NCBI GenBank assembly: GCA_016801845.1
Contig: CM028923.1
Coordinates: 5,381,001-5,445,000 of the forward strand
DNA: 64,000 nt
From: Polydactylus sextarius
Taxonomy: Eukaryota > Chordata > Actinopteri > Polynemidae
Direction: 5' to 3'
In this document: piece by piece, positions 23,842-37,687 of the stretch
Numbering within the stretch: the first letter of the stretch is position 1
Layout: each line of letters opens with the position of its first letter
Translations under genes and position numbers: made by a program
The notes under the pieces: generated by a model
Databases searched by the model: none
Seen by the model: only the letters and a program-made list of their open reading frames with translations
What the model was told of the DNA's origin: nothing

Positions 23842-26580
23842 GTAGAAAATGTTGTTTATCAGTGATAAATGTGACTGTGCCATATTGTCAGTGGAGCAAC
23901 AAAGGATGACCCTGCATGGAAAGTGCATGGTTCGTACCACAAAACAAAAAACAACAAAAAAAAACAAAAACAAATCCTCCTCGGACTGAAGGTGCAGAAC
24001 ATGTCGATAGATTGATGCTTTATGCTTTTATCAACTCCTCGTCTGTTAAACTGATTAAGGTCCGGTGCCTTTTGAGATGTGTTGAGGCAAAAAAAAAACA
24101 AAAACAAACAAACGAGGAACATTACTACTACTCATGCTCTTACACGTGTTTCTGTCCTGGCTCTTTGTTGGATCATTCAGGCAACATGTGACATGTTAAC
24201 AACCCCTGACTTCATGTAAATTAACTTAAAGTGAGCGACATATAGCTGGACCAAGTTAATGAAGTGAAACAGTAGCTAATCATTTCCAGTCCGAACGCAC
24301 GTGTTTGCTCCACGGGACGAGAAACTGAACTTGACAAACACTTCGACCAATTTGTTTCACTTATTGTGATGTTTTCTTATTTGCACCTTTGATTTTATTA
24401 TTTTATTTTATTTTTCTCTCTCCTGCCCAGTATTGTGAATGAATGAGTTGTGACATAGTGTGAACTTTTACGTAAGCATGATGATTTTTAAATGTGTTTG
24501 TGCTTTTTGGTACACAGATTTTTATCTATTTGGATTCATTGCCCTCTTTCCATCCTATCTGAGCAATAGAAAAAAAAAAAAAAGAAAAGTAAAAAAAAGC
24601 TGACATTTCTTTTCTTCCAAATGGGAGATGAATCTCTGACCAGTTAGTTTTTAGATCTTCAGTCATTCTTTAGAGATTAACTTTTGTCAAAAAGCTTCTT
24701 CGCCGAGCTCAATAAATCTAAATAAACGGCAAAAACATCTGAGTCTTCCTGCTTCGACCTGCTCAGTTTCCGTTCACGCGCTTCATCCGAAACTCGACCA
24801 GCGATGTCAAAAAAAAAACCACACATTTTTGACCGTTTCCGTAATCGATCTAGCGCGGAAGAACATGTGCAACATGTGTGATAATTCATCAGCAGTTTTT
24901 TACATTCCAGTCACATGTTTCATATCAAGTCGACACGTACTCTGCAGCTTCATCGTCACGCTCGTTTCAGTATCACATGAAAACACATGAATTCTCTTCA
25001 TTCTTTTTCAACTAACTCTCAACAAGAATGGCATTTTTTAAAATGTTTTTGGTTGTTTTTTGGGAAAACACATTTAATCATAAACTACTTGTAAAGCTGC
25101 TAGCGTTACTGCTAACTAGCTTTAGCATAATGTGGAAAAAAAAAACAACCAAGTGGAACAGGACAGAACAAAAATGGAGTGCGTCACACGCACAAAGGCA
25201 TTATTGTCGCATTTATCAAACTACAGGAAACGAGGCCAGAGGGCGACTGCTTTTAGTTACAGTCTGATCACGGGGTGGTCACGTGTTCAATACCCCCGAC
25301 CCTTCTCCTGTTTTTTCCCTCCTTCGTATCACACATGATCGTAGCGCTAATGTCTGAGAGCAGGTTTGACGCCGCAGAGAGTCTCAGATGTATAGATGGT
25401 TTTGTTGGATGTTTTTGTTGTTGTTGTTGTTGTTTTTCGTCTTCACCTGCATAGCGTGAGGATGCGCTGTGTCTTAAAATGACGTTCCAAACTTAATGTG
25501 AAGTGGGTCAGATGGTACTAGCAAACAAACAAACAAAACAAACAAAAACAACTAAAAGTGTCCAAGTCCCCAAAGTGGAGGAAGAGTTGGTCGCTGTCTT
25601 ATTTGATGCTACCACTGGGGGCGCCGATGTCACTCATTTTCAAATTGTTGACATGTTGGTTTAGAAATAAATAAATAAAATCCCAAACAAATAACCAAAA
25701 ATAAGATATATGTCATGTTAAACTTCACCATGATTCTCTGATTAATAATTGACGCAGTGAATCAGTTTAAACAAACGCGAGTCATGATTTGTAAACACTG
25801 TTTGACACTTCGTCTTTTATTTAAATCAGTATCATTTCAACTTGTTCAACTTATTTAGATATTTGATGTTTTGCTGAGCTCGGTTCATTCAATCAGCGGA
25901 TATATATGTGCTTTTCTTTTTGCCTTGACTGACTGAATTCGTTCCAAAAAGAGAAAAAAAAGAGAAAAAAAAAACATCAACGACCCGTTGAAAGACATCG
26001 CTGTTTGGGACGACCCAAGCGTCACCTCCACCTATGAACGACCCTGCCTGAGCATGTTAAACATTAATCAGAAATACAGTTCAGAATGGACTAAACAGAT
26101 TGTATGTTCCACCTGGATTCAAGCTGTGAAGGATAAATAAGAAAAAACAAAAACAAATGAAGACATCCATATTCATGTACAAGGCGAATAAAAGAAGGAA
26201 AAAAAACAGTTTTCAACAGTGTGGTTTTCTTAAATACCTTTTATATTTATCTGTGTCTGCTTCTCATAACATTTCCTGTGTCTTCCCCGTCTGTGGGTGT
26301 GCAGGAATTTCGCTGCCCATATTGTTTGTGTAAGCGGTTTCGAGCGGCATCGGTGAAATCTTTCTGCTCGCCACAACGCAGCGTCTGCACTGGCCTGTTT
26401 TTCTGCACCATGAATTTTTAAAGATGTGTCAGCGAAAGCTGCACAACTGTCTCCCAGGGCCCGGTTCACAGCTGGATCGTTCAGCTTCACATGCACTGCG
26501 ATCAAAGATCAAAGCCCTAATTTGTCTAACTGGTTTTGCAGAGATAAGTAAGTGGATGTATTATATTAACGCTAATAAAG
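22152..26580 (+). other. Probable st8sia1 3'UTR and downstream flank
   Basis: No coding exon is recognisable. Candidate AATAAA poly(A) signals lie at 22455-22460, near 24710, in the AAATAAATAAATAAAA run near 25665 and at 26574-26579, so the 3'UTR length cannot be fixed. It holds long homopolymers, including about 28 T at 23812-23839, and a (CA)n at 22302-22320. Confidence 0.4.
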
Positions 26581-26884
26581 ATTTCAGATGTAAAATTTGA
26601 ATGAAATAGATATGTTGGTGTATATGAAAAAAAAGGCCTGCACCACCTGAAATAGGGGAATATTCTAGGGAAATATGCTATATTTAGCTGTGTAGCTCTG
26701 AGGACGACAGTGTCAGTCTGTCAGCTGCTCCACCACCACGGCAGACTATGACTAAGCAGATTGCTATTCTGGCATTTTGCATCTCAGAGAATGAATAAAA
26801 CGCACGATGATGTATTACAGTCATGCATGAGTACAAAAATAAAAAGGAGGATGTTTTGTTACTTTGCATCTTGAAAAGTAAGTG

Positions 26885-27030
26885 GACATGTCGAGATTTA
26901 ACTTGAATTCTTGAGATTAAAAACAAAATATTGAGAATAATGTTGAGATGTGAGATGCCAGGAAGTCAAAATGTCGAGATTAACATTGAAATTTCAAGAT
27001 TGAAGTTGAAATATTGAGCAAAAAGTCAAC
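26885..27030 (+). repeat. Degenerate TTGAGATTAA-type dispersed repeat
   Basis: Irregular reiterations of TCGAGATTAACATTGAAAT-like words. The same motif in opposite orientation (CAACTTTAATGTTGACATTT) recurs at 32225-32365. Confidence 0.6.
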
Positions 27031-27383
27031 ATTGATATTAGCATAGAATATTATGGTCAATCATAAATACATTTTTTTTTAAATTCTATTTTGTATGTAA
27101 ACAAAACTTTTCCTGTAGCATCACCAGCGAGTTGACTTTTGATGGACCACCACCGAGTTGTGTTCTTTTTTTTAGATGATTTGCTAAAAACTTTGCTGAT
27201 CCTTTCTATCCTTTAGCAACATCATTGGGTCCAAATTTCAGCATGACGGACATGACTTCCTAGGATGCTGATGTTAGCGTTTTGCTCAAATCACCCATGT
27301 GACTGCTGGAATCTACAAGGATCTAGAAATGAACCGAGCAGATATGTTATTGGTATTTAACAGTCGTACAAGTTGTTTTACAA

Positions 27384-27424
27384 CACATCTGTTGGATATA
27401 ACCTCGTTATATCCAACAGATGTG
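27384..27424. repeat. Perfect 19-bp hairpin
   Basis: Left arm CACATCTGTTGGATATAAC and right arm GTTATATCCAACAGATGTG are exact reverse complements, separated by CTC. Confidence 0.97.
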
Positions 27425-30400
27425 AGCGAACAATTTGTTATGACTGAGTGTATTCGCTTCATGTAGTTCATTTACTTCAAGTTATGAAGTGACTTTGGAC
27501 GAATATGAATACTGAAGTTTGAGTTCTGAGTGTTTTTTTTTTTTTTTTGCTTTGTTTGGGTTTTTTGTTCTCCCAACAAGAACTTTGTTATTTCTCACTT
27601 TTTAAACACTGGACATGATGTGTAGCAGTCTTAGAGTCATTTTTTTTCTCTCTCTGCTTGCCAAGAAGAAGATGTCTTATTTCTATTTCTGGAGCTCAAG
27701 CAAAATCGCCCATAGAAAGCAGCAAATGGTAAAACTTGAGACACACACACACACAAACACACACTGTCTGGACTATTAAAGCTTATAATAGCAACTCTTG
27801 GACATGCATGAGTGTTTTTCTCTCCACAGACCTCACTCAACACGTCAGAATGATTCGGCTCAACAGACGTGAACCTGGATATAAATGTGTCATGTAACAT
27901 TGACTTTTAATAAGCTGGAGAGATTTAAGTGTTTATGTTCAGTTGCTCTTTCAGAAACCTTTGATATTGCAAAATGATGTGTTACAACACAAATCTGTGT
28001 TCAAAGAAACTCCTGCTTTACTGTGAGTGATGGCTGGACACTGAGCCACCTGTAAACACTGCGTTAGACAGTCAGATCACCTCCTTTAAGTCTATAATGA
28101 GAGACTAAGAGATGCTGAGTGGCTGTCTTGCTACATCTTGTTTTTATTTGCTTTTTTTAATGGGTGACTGCTTGTCTTTGGATACATCCTGTGTCTTAAC
28201 ATACTGTAGGATTCCTCTTCAGACTTTTATTGATATAACAATAGAGCTGACTGCATAAAAACATCCACTGGGAATTCAGGCTTCACTCAATCTTTGGCCT
28301 TGCCAGAGGTGCCAGTAAATGTTCAACTTTAAAATGGGCTCTTCTTTGTCCAGAACATGTTGAATTATGAACTTTTCACTGACGGTTTTCAGTCAGATGA
28401 CATGTGAAAGTTAAAACATTACTTATCTGTTATGGTCTGTCCTTTGTATTAGTATTATTTTAGTATTTTGTGCCAATTTCCTGTTTTATTTTGAAATAGT
28501 ATTCCTGGCTTTTGGTCTTGTTTGATTACCTGAACCCTGCTCTAATATGCTGCACCTGTGTCTTGTTTTCTCTCCTTGTCTCTATATAAACCTCCAATTC
28601 CCCATTGATCCTTTTGCAGGTCGTCTAGTCTTTGTTTGTTTGTCTTGTGTTCATCTTTTTGTTTGTTCATATTGTTTCATGGTCATTTTTGTGGTTGGTA
28701 ATCATCTGGGTGTTTTTTAGTTTGTGAGAAACTGTGTGTTTGAACTTAGTTTGTGGGTTTTCAGTGTTCTTGTCTTACTCTGCTTGTTATTTTACACTTT
28801 CCTCAGTATTGTCTGTCTGCATCTTTGGGTCCATTTCTATTTTTCACTAACCCTAAGGTCATCCTACTTCATCTTGTATCCATGTAACACATTTAACCCA
28901 TTTTTAAAACTGTATATATTTAATCTTAACTTGAATACATATGTCTCATACATGTCTGCCTGTTGGGGCACCAGCTAGATAAGTGCGTAAGTAGCTCCAA
29001 CTTTTGCAGAACATGAGACCTGAGGCTGCATTTGGACGTTTTGATTGGCAACTTCAAAATTTGCTCCAGACAAGCCCTATTTTCCTCTGAATTGTTTTTT
29101 TTAAACCTGATTGGACAATTTTCTCTGGAACGTCATATGTCACGGCTCACTGCTGTTTGTCAAACCGAGAGTTGTCAACAGATGGCTGAATTACGTGATC
29201 ATTTCTTTACAAAAACATTGTTTTACTTGACTACACCAGATGGACAAAACAGGATAAGGTAGCTTGGAATGAACCAAACTAGTTTCATCATTAAGCATGA
29301 AGTAGCTGATGGAGAGATTTTCTTATTGCGCTAAATATACCAACATGGCACTTTTTTAATAAACAGTGTTTTTTTGGATCAAATTTAATGTCATGTATTC
29401 TTTCATGTCACATTTTCTGGCATCTTTAAATCAAGTAGTTTGGTTAAAAACTGGAATGAAAAAAAAAACAGAAAAAAAACAAACTCCCATCCAGTAAGAC
29501 CCAGTAATTAAAATCAAAGAAAAGTTTTTAATTACAGTGACTCTGTCCACCAACATCTGCCCAGAACCAGCCACAGCTGCATTTTTCATGTTTGTCAGTT
29601 TGGGGGATTTCTGTACAGATGCTTTTTATATTATTTTTTATTTTTTTTACCAAAGATTTATTTAAAGAAGGAAACAGAGTAGCTGTTTAAATGCCTCTAA
29701 TTCCTGTGCGTTGCTCACCTCCTACCAGTCTACATTATTATTCCTCCATAAAGTCAACATTTTATGTGGAGAGGGAGTGAGGAGGGAGGGGTACAGGGAC
29801 AAGCCAATCCCACGGCCTCTAGGAGCGCAGCCCCGTGCCCTAATTGGCCCAGGAGGCCTGCTACTGGATGTAATGAGAGCTGACAACGGGCACCGGCGGG
29901 GAAACATGTTTACATTTGCATGTCCCAACAGCCTCCCCCCTCTTTCTCGCTCTGACTCCCCGGTGCATTTCCTGGCTTCTAGAGAAGTCAACCACATGTG
30001 TTCTCACACACATGTGGTGTGTTTGTGTATACAAGAAGGAGGTGACATGACTGCACCATATCAACACAGAGAATTAAATATAGATGAAAGAAAGAAAGCA
30101 GCATTAAAAGTGGACAGAGAAGCCATTAAAAAAAGATTTATTTGATTCATTTATTCTTTTTAGTGTTGCAAGACCTTACAGGAAACAAGACTGATAGTTG
30201 ACGGTTCTGTGTTTGTTTTATAAAACGAACAAATCAGAATAAGATGTTAATGATTAATCTAAAGTTCAGTTGTTTCTAAAAGCTACAACATGTTCTGTTG
30301 TTTCTAGGTGACTTATTACAGAAAAATAAACACAGCTCTGTTTTTGCTGTATCATAAATTTTTCGAGATAAACAACATTTTGGGTGATGCTTTTGGCAAG

Positions 30401-30540
30401 GTTGGGTCAAAAACCGGTCAGATGAATTTAGACAATTTTCTGGTAGGAAAGAAAGACAATAACAACTGACTTCAACATCGAATCGGCATCTGTACAAATC
30501 TCGACATCATCTTGACTGAACTTTCTATCATCTATTGTCT
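27425..30540. other. Non-coding intergenic sequence
   Basis: No supportable gene. The frame at 28724-28978 is T-rich and hydrophobic by composition, with no motif. A more GC-rich block at about 29810-29990 may be a conserved non-coding element. Confidence 0.5.
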
Positions 30541-30558
30541 GTTTCCACATCCAGGGCT

Positions 30559-30584
30559 CTGTGTGTGTGTGTGTGTGTGTGTGT
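30559..30584. repeat. (GT)13 microsatellite
   Basis: A short perfect GT run. Confidence 0.9.
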
Positions 30585-33440
30585 GATTTTTCATTAAATT
30601 TTAACCTGTTGCTGCTGCTTCCACTGTCTGCAGGTCCTGTAAAGTCTCTTACTTTGTCTCTGTGAGCTGATGCAAGTTTAAAAAAATATATTCTGACCGA
30701 ACAAGACCTGTTTTACTCCCACTAAGTGTGTTAGACACAGCTACTCTGTCTTTTGTAAACAGAAAAAGAAAAAGATGAGGTGGAGAAGTGGGATTTAGGG
30801 GAAATCTGCTGCTTCATCACCAAACCTCAGTGTTTTTTAATGTTCATATGTCTGTGTGGGTGAGTTTATGTGGAAATGATGTGTATTTGTGCAAGTGCGT
30901 GCCTGTGCTCGTAATACTACACAGCAGTTCTGTTTCAGATTATCTTTGGTCACTGACATGGAAATCCTGTTAACAGCCTGGACAGTGTTCCATGTAACGG
31001 TGGTGTAAAGAGCTGTGTAGGTGGAACTGGTCATGATGAACGACTGAATGTATTGCAAATTTTAACTGAATATCGGTGGTGGCTTGTACAAAAGTAGCTC
31101 TCTTTTGTATAACAAGAGCAGTACAAGTTTGGATTATGAGCCCGTCCACTATCACCTGCAGGTATTTAATGTTTATGTTGGTCTGGTCTGATCCAAGCTC
31201 CTTTATATATCCTTCATACGTCATGTAAATGGATGTTTCTGTAAAGAAATAATCACTTGAACTTCTGAAAGATCAGGTCTGATGAACAAGAGTGAGATGC
31301 AAATAAGCACACACATATTTTTGATGTTGAACAAAAATCCAGTTGTCTCCTAATAAAAAGATGGTGTGTCGGGGGTAAATATTAAAAACTCCAATTAAAA
31401 CGCGGGTCACATGCTCTCTGCAAATGTTTACAAAGTTACATACACGCTCATTTGACTGGCACTGGAAGTGTATGAGAAGTATACGTATTCATATGTAATT
31501 TAAAGGAAATTAGAGTAAATTTTACTTCACAAATATGACCACCCATAACTACAGATTGTACTCACACAGAAAAAAACCCATATATTAATCTGATATTTTA
31601 TACATTATAATGTTGAGGGACGTTTATGTTCAACTGGCAAAATACTTCATAACTTGTAGTGAAGAGGAAGTCAAGTGACACTTTTTCTACTTTTTTTGCC
31701 TAATGACTTTCAGGCCATAGGTTAATGGCCCTCTTGTGTCCCCACATGACAATTTATTTAGTTACTAAGTTATTTTTGGTGAAACAAATAATGTTTTGTT
31801 TTGCTCAAAGTACACAAAGTAGGAACTGTTATCAGTCTCTGTAATCTGTCTCTTTCCCTGGTGGCATGGTATTTTTTCTTCCATCTAATTTATAATGTAT
31901 CATATAGCCAACAGGAAGAGGCCAGAGTAGCAGAAAAAAACTCCAAAGAATGGAGGGTAATTTGGAGATGGCCCATCCGGATCATTTGACTGTAAGAAAA
32001 CATGATTTAGAGGCTGCAGCGCTACTTTAGCCACTTTGGAAATGAGCTGATTTGGCAGACTGTATCTAAAGCAATAACTCAGAGGGATAGTGTCGACCAA
32101 AATGGAGCTAAAAGAGAATGAGACACAAAAACATCAATCTAATAAAAGCTCCGTATCTGCTGGATGTGGAAATACAGAACTTTTGTCAGTATTAGGAGCA
32201 AAAGAACAAAAAAATAAAAAGATCCAGATAATAATGTTGACTTTATTCACAACATATCAACTTTAATCACAACGTTGATATTGACTTTATTTGGATCATG
32301 TCAACTTTAATGTTGACATTTCAACTTTATCCTCAACATGTTGATTTTAATCTTGACAAGCATAATGAAAAAAAACTTCCTCTAATTAATTTTGACAACT
32401 ATACATATAAAATCATTAATACTGAAAGTTGGGACAATTGTTGTTTATTTTGTTCTGTCAGTCTTATTCTTGTCATGTCAACTTTAACCTTGCATTGTCA
32501 AATGAAAATAAACTTCCTTCTCTTATTGATTTTGACTTTTTTTTTTTTTTTTTTGAAGTCTTAAACAGTGATCAGTTGGTGTTGTATTTATAGTTTGTAT
32601 ACTTTGCCATCAAGTAGTTGGGTTCTCTCGATAGAGGAGCTGACGTTCATTTTGTGTAACTCAGGATGTCATTTTTATTGCTCCCTCAGCAGGGAAGAGA
32701 AACTGGCTGAGGAGTTTTTTTGGGGGGGGGGCTGTGGCAACAGCAAGATTGCCTCCAAACCAATCATATCGTCACACTCTTTAAGGACCAATGACATTCC
32801 CTCTCCCCCTTTGAACCACTGCCCACTGTATCTGAGTAAAACTACCTGGCCTAGTGCCAGTGGCGGCCAAGACATTAGACACATTGAATAAGAATTGCTT
32901 ATTCAATTCAGCCACAGCGTGACCTTCCTAAGGGTAAAAAGAGAAAAAAATCAATGTGGTTAAAAGCATTGGTAATTGGAAATAAGATGACATTCAGATC
33001 CAGCCATCTGCCTGAGATCTTTACTGGCTGATCAATGTGAAGCACTCTAACTCAGAGACACAGAGGAAAGAGACATGGCTAAAGGATATCTCTTATCAGC
33101 GCAGGTTATTGTCCATCCAAGTTGCAGATCTGAACTATCTCTATTGTTTTAGGTGACTGCCATTATTAGAAATAATAATAGTTACTGTTGTTATACTGTA
33201 TAATACTGTATACTGTATAATTGTCTCATGCTGCACGATGCAGTTTTCAAAAACATTGACAGATTTGACTTAAAAAAAAACCTTTAGCAAGAAACAGCTT
33301 GTACACTGAAGGAGCTGAGCTAACATTTACGTAACAGACTTAAACAACCCTTTTTTATTGTTTCCCATCTCATTTTTAAAGTAAAAGTCATGTTAAAGTG
33401 GCAGCTAATAGCTAATGTTAGTTATTAGCTGTTTGTGCTG
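30585..33440. other. Non-coding intergenic sequence with repeat fragments
   Basis: I see no gene. A 10-bp-arm palindrome (ATTGAATAAG, spacer AATTG, CTTATTCAAT) lies at 32883-32907. The minus-strand frame 32675-32884 is not splice-supported and shows no motif. Confidence 0.45.
32225..32365 (-). repeat. Degenerate CAACTTTAAT-type dispersed repeat
   Basis: Reiterated TCAACTTTAATCTTGAC-like words, the reverse complement of the repeat at 26885-27030. Confidence 0.6.
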
Positions 33441-33444
33441 TGCT

Positions 33445-33646
<202 letters not shown>

Positions 33647-34837
33647 ACATGAATTAGCTGGACATGCTAGCATCAGTATTAGCAGCTTACATTATCTGAC
33701 AAACACACAATGTTACCACAAGGTAACCACCACTCGCCATCTGCCACCATTAGCCAAAAGTAGGTCCTCTTGTTTCTGTGGTTTTCTTCTTCTTCTACAG
33801 CTGCAAACAGATTGTAATATAGAATAACTGTTGTATTTGTGAGGGTAAAATTAAAAGAAAATAGATCTATCCATCATTACTTTTAGGCATCACTATTGTG
33901 GTGGTCAATAAGGAAAATTACGTTTTTGGCTTCAACACGTGGAGTAATTCAAAGCCTGGAAGGTCGATACAGTTGATACTAGTCGATACTAGTTGATCTG
34001 CTTCAGGGAAACTTCAACATTGTGAAGTTAGTTTGAAACTGTGAAGCATGAAGATACGCCAAATGAGTGTGAAACTAGATTATAGATTCCAGAAAAGACT
34101 TGCAGCTCTGTTTATTCAGTTAATGCACAAAAAGCCAAAGAATGTAAGACTGAGATTGTACGGTGAGTTGGAATGAAAATGTAAAGATTTATTGAAATGT
34201 TGATGATAGTACTGGATCACACAGATACGGTATCTTAGCCTCTTTGCGCAGTAGGGTGAAGTTTCTTTCTTATCTATCACATGTTGTCTTGTGACTTCCA
34301 CACTGAGATGCTTTATCGCACTTTGAACTTTTAAACACATGAAAAAAAAAGATCTCTGCAGCCACAGACAACATCCACCTGCAGAGAGCAAAGACTGTTA
34401 ATTATGATTACAATGACCCTCTTGTCGACATAGGTGCATTTCAACAACCTACGTGTAGTTTGCATTCATTGATTAATCCTTTACCACCATCTTTTTTTTT
34501 CTTTCTTCCATTTCTACACGTTCCCACCCACACAGCCTCCTTCTTCTCTTGTTTAATTACTGTTGTTCATCATGCAATCGCAAGTATTGACAGCAAATTT
34601 GACTCCCACATAAGCTGCAAGTGACTCATAACGATGGTGCTTGAAGGCATACGGGCAGAGTTTGGAGAATAATTGTGAGTGGGTGGAAAGATGAGTAGGT
34701 GGGAGAGCTGGCAGGGGGTCTGCTGAAGAGTTTGTTCATAATTTATTTGTTTTGCCCCCCCCCCCCTTTTCTCTTTATGTCTCTCCCTCTCTCTTTCTTG
34801 TCATCCTCTGTGGGAGGAGTGATGAGAAGAAGTGCAC

Positions 34838-34842
<5 letters not shown>

Positions 34843-34874
<32 letters not shown>

Positions 34875-34880
34875 TGTGTG
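34843..34880. repeat. (TG)n microsatellite
   Basis: TG run interrupted once by TACG. Confidence 0.9.
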
Positions 34881-36861
34881 CAGAGGTTGTGGTCTTGTGT
34901 GCGCCAGCCAGGTCTGTTCTAGGATATTTATAGCTCTCATTAGACACATCCCGCTAGAGCCAGGGTCACAGCACAGTGAGGTGAAAACTAAGAGAGACTA
35001 CATTTGTCTCACACCAGCGAAAAAACACTGAACACTACGGTACACAACACGCACACGCTCTTTTTACGAGTGTGTGCACGCTTACAAACACAGGAACAAA
35101 ATGTACAACAAGACGCTGCACAAAAACATTTAACCAAAATTCCTATTCTCTGAATCAAAAGACCACATATCTTAAGCCATTTTTCCCATGTTGCATCTGC
35201 TCAGTCTGTCTGCTTGAGATATCCCAGCATGCATTTTGTGCAGCAGGTGGCCAGTGGGTGTGGGGGCGTAGAGAATGTGGGGGAAGCCAAAGAAAATGCG
35301 CCGAAGAGAAGATGTTGGTGGAGTAAAAAAAAAAAAAAAACACAAAGGGCACTGATGATATCCCTTTGCTGCTACACTGAAGGATGAAGGTATTATGGAG
35401 CTTATCATCATCTTGTTGGCATGGCAACAAGTAAAACCCCCCATCAGTACAGGCCGTTTTTTCACTGGATATGTGATGTGTCGTTTCTGGTACATGAAAC
35501 TGGAAAAAAAAAATGTAAAAAAATCAAATATCACAAGACAAGCAATAGAGAACTGGAAACTATTGTTTGGCTTATTTGCTTGAAAAATTATGTAGAAATT
35601 AAAAGATTATGTCAATGATTTTCAGTTATCAGTCTGCTGATGCACTATATATTAGAGGCAATTATTGTTTCTAAGGAATTTGTCTTGGTTTCAGCATTTG
35701 TGATCTTCACAGGCCAGACTTTTGTAGACTGGGTTTTCCAAAGGTTGCAGCCTTCGATTTAAGACAGTTGTCAAGGTTTCCTTGCCAGGTAACATGAATA
35801 ATATCTGACGTAAACATGCAATTGATGATGACTAGGCCTTCACATTTAAGGGCAGTTTGTTGCTGTTTTTGTAGGCCAGACCTTCGTAGAATGAATCCCT
35901 TGAAAAATGCAGCTCATAAACTGAAATATTGGCCAAACTTTGAACAATTTTGACCTGATAAAAGCCCTACATGAAAAGTTAAAGTAAGTGTGATTTATCG
36001 TGTTGGGAGTTTTGCATTTCTCTGCCAATTTCTGTGTCCATCCATCTGGTAGTATCAGGTTTAGGTGAGTCTGTGTTTTGTTACCACTTCGTTTGGCTTT
36101 CCAAATGTTTTTTTCCCAGTCATCCCTGTTTATTTGGTACAAAGTGCTCTTTTGGTAAATAACTAAAACACAGAGATCTGTGCCAATCAGATACCGCCAG
36201 TGGAGTTAGTCCTGTGGTTGTTACCATTCACTTGATCTTTAATCACAGCTGTATGTGTAATGATGATAAAGCTTTGTTTCAATGCCAAACATACAAGCAC
36301 ATGCTGCTACACTCAGTCAAAAACTGCTGATGCAGACTTGCAGGTCTGGATCTCTCATAAATCATTCACGGTGGCATGATGACGACCTTTGTGTCCGTAG
36401 ATAAACATGGCAACTGTAGGCTACCTGAGAATATCTGTCTGCTGGAAGAGAAAGTGAGATTTGCGTTGTACTGGAAAAGTGAAACACGATAGTGAACATG
36501 AACTTGCTGAGCTGACATTCTTTAAATGTTTGGGACTTGGTCGCTCAAGGTCACTGAGGAAGAATTTAGCAGTCAGTGAGCAGCAGTCCTATAGCTCAGA
36601 CACAAATGCAAAGTCACATCTAATGATGTAAATGGACGCCTGATGAAGCTGCTGGCGTTTAGAAAGAGACAGAGAGAGAGGTGTGTGTGTGTGTGTGTGT
36701 GCAGTGAGTGATGTGTTTTAAGGGTGTGTGGTTGGGTTTTTCAGCGTCACCTCTCTATTCCCTCTCCCTCTTTCTCCACAGAGCCACTGCACTGCGGAGG
36801 AAACTTGAACTGTGCCCAGCTCCTGTGTATATCACTCACACACAACTCCTGTCCAAGCCCT

Positions 36862-36862
36862 G

Positions 36863-36906
<44 letters not shown>

Positions 36907-36911
36907 AAAAA
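36862..36911. repeat. (CG)(CA)n microsatellite with A tract
   Basis: CGCGCG passes into about 17 CA repeats and ends in an A run. Confidence 0.93.
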
Positions 36912-37609
36912 ACACAAACCTGCTCATGCAAACACACACTTTCATACCTGCATGCCTGACATATGAGAAACAATAACACTGATTAGCACTACCTTGGAAT
37001 CTCTCATTTCATTGTCACGAATATCACGGTCTCCTCTGATCAGAAGCATTTTTCACTTCTGGTTTATTTCATGTTAATGTGCTTATGATATCTCTGCTTT
37101 ATATCCTGTAGATTCAAAGACATTTGATGATATTTCTCCTTCTCAAAGCTCCATTTCTATTCCAGTAATACAGCAACAGTTTTTGTCAGATGTGCAATTT
37201 AGGTAATACATTTTGCTGAGTCAGCTAGAGAAATAACAGCCATCCTTCCTGCTGAATGTAGCTTCTAGTTGTTCTCTGGCTGACTGCAGTGTTTCATCTC
37301 TACCCCAGTTTATATTAAAAAAAGAAAAAAAGAGCACATTATCTCAGCAAATGAGATCAAGGAAGTTAAGTGTTGCTGCAGCCGACGAGCAAAGCAAATA
37401 AATGGAATGAAAAGACCAGAATGAACTCAACTTACATACTGAAATGTTTTTATATTCACATTTTACAACAATGAAAATGTAATATATGACATATTTGCTC
37501 CTATAACCAAGATTAAAAGTGCCATATATAAAGCATCACTGTAGTGGAAGATATATAACTCGAATGAAACGAGAATTAATATAATAAATAATGGATTCAG
37601 TTTAAGGTC

Positions 37610-37687
37610 TTAAGCCAGCTCCTTCTTGACGGTCTGGTCAAAGACCTTCACTTCCTGCTCAAGCCACACCCCATCAGGTAACATCAC
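37610..37687 (-). pseudogene. Exon-like segment in array copy 1 (unrecognised C-terminal exon)
   Basis: After the acceptor-like CCTTTTATACAG the frame reads VMLPDGVWLEQEVKVFDQ and ends KKELA then TAA (25 residues). The composition is protein-like and richer in GC than its surroundings. I do not recognise the family. It may be a real terminal exon or a remnant. Confidence 0.4.

Noticed and set aside
25200..25330. Possible tRNA-SINE around TGTTCAATACCCCCGACC
   Set aside because: A weak B-box-like word alone. No A box or typical SINE body could be followed.
27637..27900. 87-aa minus-strand ORF
   Set aside because: It runs through a CA repeat and has no recognisable domain or splice sites.
32675..32884. 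69-aa minus-strand ORF with a proline-rich end
   Set aside because: No homology signal that I recognise. It ends in a poly-G-derived Pro run and is more likely repeat sequence.
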